Part shown: positions 56,131 to 64,000 of the stretch, piece after piece
Layout of the letters: every line of letters starts with the position of its first letter
How positions within the stretch are numbered: position 1 is the first letter of the stretch
The notes under the pieces: model-generated
Told to the model about the DNA's origin: nothing
Database searches by the model: none
Seen by the model: the letters and a program-made list of their open reading frames with translations, nothing else
Translations under genes and position numbers: made by a program
Assembly: GCA_001584585.1 (NCBI GenBank)
Contig: LSYV01000022.1
Location: 651,035 to 715,034, forward strand
Length of the DNA stretch: 64,000 nucleotides
Source: Gonium pectorale
Taxonomy: Eukaryota; Chlorophyta; Chlorophyceae; Chlamydomonadales; Volvocaceae
Direction of reading: 5' to 3'

Positions 56131-58074
56131 TCACCGCACGATGTCCTGTCGCCAGCCCTCGCCCTCCCGCCCCTCGCCCTCCCGTCCTTCCCCTCCCCCG
56201 CCCCTGCCCGCCGGCCCGTCGCGCGCCTCGGCCGCCCGCCGGCGGTCGCCTGGTCCTGGTGGCATCGTCACGCTGAAGCTGATCGCCACGCACATGAAAC
56301 GGACGCCGCCGACGTCCTCGCCCGTGATCTCCATGGTGTAGGAGCCGGGGGGCGCCAGGACCGGCAGCTTCTGGGAGACGCGCAGCTCGAAGTCTCCGCC
56401 CTCCACCAGCGGGCACGTCATCGCGTCGCACAGCGCCGACTCGTAGCTGCGGCAGGCGTGGGGTGGCGGGTGGTTTGCCCCAAGCTGTGGTACCGTACGC
56501 AGGAGGCGAGGACACGGGAGCGCTGAGTTATTGAGGCATGGCCTGTGGCATGGGCTACCGCTAGAGCGTGGCATCGCGGGAAGGGGGAGGGGCAAACCAG
56601 GGAAGCACCCGGCAACGCTCAATGTGGGCGCGCCATGGACTTGACGCGAAGCATGCATGTGCACTTAACACGCCATGTCACTTCGTCCAAGTGCAGCCAC
56701 TACAGGTACGGTAAGTGCGGTCCGCGCGCATGGGCGTGGCCGTGTGCCGTCCCTTGCGCAAAGCACAGCAAGGATAGCGAAGCAAGGGAGGGGGAGGGCG
56801 CTGCCTACCGTGCACGGCCACGAACGCATATGGAAGCGTCGACGCTAGAGAGTGAGTGCGTGGGGTGTGAGACAAAGCAAGGGACGAGCAGGCAGGCCGC
56901 CTCGCCCTGATATTCCCACAGGCAGCCCCATCAGGCACCAGCCGCGCCACGGTGATGGACTAGCACTCTCGGCCAGCCCTGTACTCAGCGCCCTGCTGGA
57001 AACATCGCGTCCCCGGGTGTCTATGACCGTACAGGCTGCCTTCCCTGTTTCCGGCTCCCTTTTCCGCATCCTCACGCCCCAGGCGCGACTCACGTGTAAA
57101 CCCTGAATCCCAGGTACAAAACTGCCACCTTGAGCCGACCGTTCGGGGTGCCAATCGGGCACGTGCCGCTGACGTTGACCTGCCGAGGGGCGGCGGGACA
57201 CGCAAGTGCAGGCACGCGCGTTGTGTTGTGGCGCGTTGTGGCGACATCAATACCGGCGAGATATCATGGCAGCTGCTGTAATTAGCCATCGACGGAACGT
57301 TCATACGGCAACATCCATGTCAGGAGACGTCAACAGAGGTGTAGAATATCCTCCAAGGGCACCAAGCGACCCATGGGTCAGCTGGCCAGGCACGGGCCGC
57401 AAGACGCCCCTAGCGATCATGAAAAGCTCCATTCTCAGCTGTGGTTCAAATATCCATCGGCAAAAGAAGGCTCTGACCTGGAGCGTGCGGCCGTGATGGG
57501 GCGGATCGGGCTGCAGGGTAACCGAGTTGGGCACAAGCATGGGGCCACCAGGGGGCCCGCCGCCACAGGCCTTCCACGACATCGACCCCACTGCGTCAGC
57601 AGCGGCATCCGTCCCCGCGTCGGCATCGGAGTGAGACTGAGAGTTGGATGCACTTATGTGGAATGAGGCCCGAGAGTCGGCGGCGTTGATGTCGTGTCGC
57701 TTGGCGGCGGCTGTGAGAGCGGGTCGACGCGCCGCGGGCTGCGGCCCGACAAGGGAGCGGCGGGGCAGGCGGAGCCGCAGCGCTGGCAGCGCGTCAGGTA
57801 CCGGGCCGCCTTGGTGGTGGAGCGTGGGCGCCCGGTGGCAGCGCGAGGCGCAGGGGCGGTCCATGGGGGCCTGCTCTTCTGCGACGGCGACCGCTGTGGT
57901 GGCGTGGGGCTCGCCGCGGGCTGTGGGGTAGACCCGCTTGGAAGCCGCTGTCACCGACGGCACGAAGGCAAGGCCGAGGGCTAGAGCGATCGAAATGAGT
58001 GCGAAGGCGTGAATGTGCCTGGCCAAGGGCAGCACCGAGCGCGTTGGCGGCGGGCGGCCAGAGAGCAGCGGCAT
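56131..58074 (-). CDS. Secreted ML-domain (NPC2-like) lipid-binding protein with long N-terminal extension
   Basis: Exons 57478-58074, 57094-57179 and 56131-56446 join in phase to 332 residues. The N-terminus has a signal sequence (HAFALISIALALGLAFVPS, cleavage likely after VTA). A spacer of about 110 residues follows, rich in Ala, Arg and Pro then Ser/Asp. The ML fold begins at MSWKACGGG with VTLQPDPPHHGRTLQ. Exon 2 gives VNVSGTCPIGTPNGRLKVAV and YLGFRVYT. Exon 3 gives ALCDAMTCPLVEGGDF, LPVLAPPGSYTMEITGED and VRFMCVAISFSV, then a Gly/Glu/Arg tail. Cysteine spacing fits NPC2 and the phosphatidylglycerol/phosphatidylinositol-transfer members of the family, which bind sterols or phospholipids in the secretory or lysosomal lumen. 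Usual length is about 150 residues, so the spacer is unusual. Intron 2 carries a copy of dispersed repeat A. Confidence 0.85.
56945..57075 (-). repeat. Dispersed repeat A, inverted copy in ML-gene intron
   Basis: Reading minus: AAAAGGGAGCCGGAAACAGG, GGCAGCCTGTACGG, then GATGTTTCCAGCAGGGCGCT and GAGTACAGGGC. This matches 17063-17165 over about 100 bp. It lies between exons 57094-57179 and 56131-56446. Confidence 0.65.
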
Positions 58075-58629
58075 AATAGCGGCTGACCGCGGAGGTCGCT
58101 GATGGGTTAAGCGTGCAGCGCGCCTCCTCCTCGCACGGGGATAATGGAGGGGCTGCAGCGGTGTGCCTGACGACGCGGCTCGCGTGCAGCTCGTGTGGTG
58201 CTGTGGAATCTGACGTCAGAACCCTATTGTCCTACTTTCATCCCCCCTCGCATCTAATTACACAGTAAAAGCAATCCGGGATTGACCTACGCAGCTCGCG
58301 AGCACCGCTTTCAACCCGCTCGATGTACACTGTGTGGCGTTGGACGAACGTGCAAGCTGGTGACTTTGAGACAATTGCAATACAAGAGCGCGGTCGCTAT
58401 CGGTAGCAGAAAGTCACATTGCAAATCCTTCCGGGCCAAAGCTTGCACATGTCGTTTCAGTTGGGGATGGATTCCGACGATCCCTCGCCCTCTCGAGGCA
58501 GTGTCGCATTATACATACGCGATGCATTTTATTTTGATGCAAATGAACTGACTGGCAGCGTTGACCTGCAACTGGTGCATCCAACTCTACACGCGCTGAT
58601 ATCGTTATCGCCATAGCACGACGTCATCC
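58075..58629. promoter_or_regulatory. Divergent promoter region, ML-domain gene and DNA ligase
   Basis: 555 bp between the two start codons. The middle is A+T-rich. A 65-codon frame at 58419-58616 is open but lacks codon bias and is treated as 5' UTR. No named regulatory site is recognised. Confidence 0.4.

Positions 58630-64000
<5,371 letters not shown>

Noticed and set aside
58419..58616. 65-codon plus-strand frame between the ML gene and the ligase
   Set aside because: The protein looks plausible but has no codon bias and no splice link. It lies where the ligase promoter and 5' UTR belong.

Overview
The window is nuclear DNA of a flagellated green alga of the Chlamydomonas/Volvox lineage. 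The evidence is the strong G+C bias with mostly C/G third codon positions, many short GT-AG introns, Ala/Gly/Pro/Gln-rich low-complexity insertions inside conserved proteins, a plastid-type ferredoxin-like gene, and a radial spoke protein 3 gene that reads like the Chlamydomonas protein. It is a draft assembly with N gaps at 11692-11711 and 32942-33489. There are no operons. Each gene below was rebuilt exon by exon by joining splice sites so that reading phase is kept. These are predictions without transcript support.

Layout from left to right. An alpha/beta hydrolase runs off the left edge (minus). It is divergent from an unknown four-helix membrane protein (plus). A very large MRS2/CorA-type magnesium channel gene fills 7.0-15.7 kb (minus). 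A weak gene candidate follows at 15.9-17.0 kb, then a phosducin-like protein 3 gene (minus, 17.4-20.7 kb). Divergent from that is a multi-exon gene with a TIR-like domain followed by leucine-rich repeats (plus, 21.1-28.4 kb). COQ2, the ubiquinone prenyltransferase, lies at 30.1-34.7 kb (plus, with an N gap in an intron). After a low-information stretch come a small CxxC membrane protein candidate (minus) and a long Ala/Ser-rich reading frame (plus, 38.3-41.0 kb). RSP3 (minus) and a 2Fe-2S protein resembling plant PnsB3 (plus) share a 228-bp divergent promoter at 46.4-46.6 kb. A 1,208-residue low-complexity protein (plus) occupies 49.1-53.8 kb. An ML-domain (NPC2-like) secreted protein (minus) is divergent from a bacterial-type NAD+-dependent DNA ligase (plus), which runs off the right edge.

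The genes serve unrelated cell functions: magnesium transport, protein folding or cytoskeleton, possible signalling or immunity, mitochondrial quinone synthesis, flagellar motility, plastid redox, sterol/lipid binding and DNA repair. Neighbours are linked only by shared divergent promoters.

Most worth following up are the intron-rich nuclear LigA gene, the TIR-like/LRR gene without an NB-ARC domain, the roughly 1,320-residue MRS2 with giant insertions, and several dispersed repeat families that sit mainly in introns.
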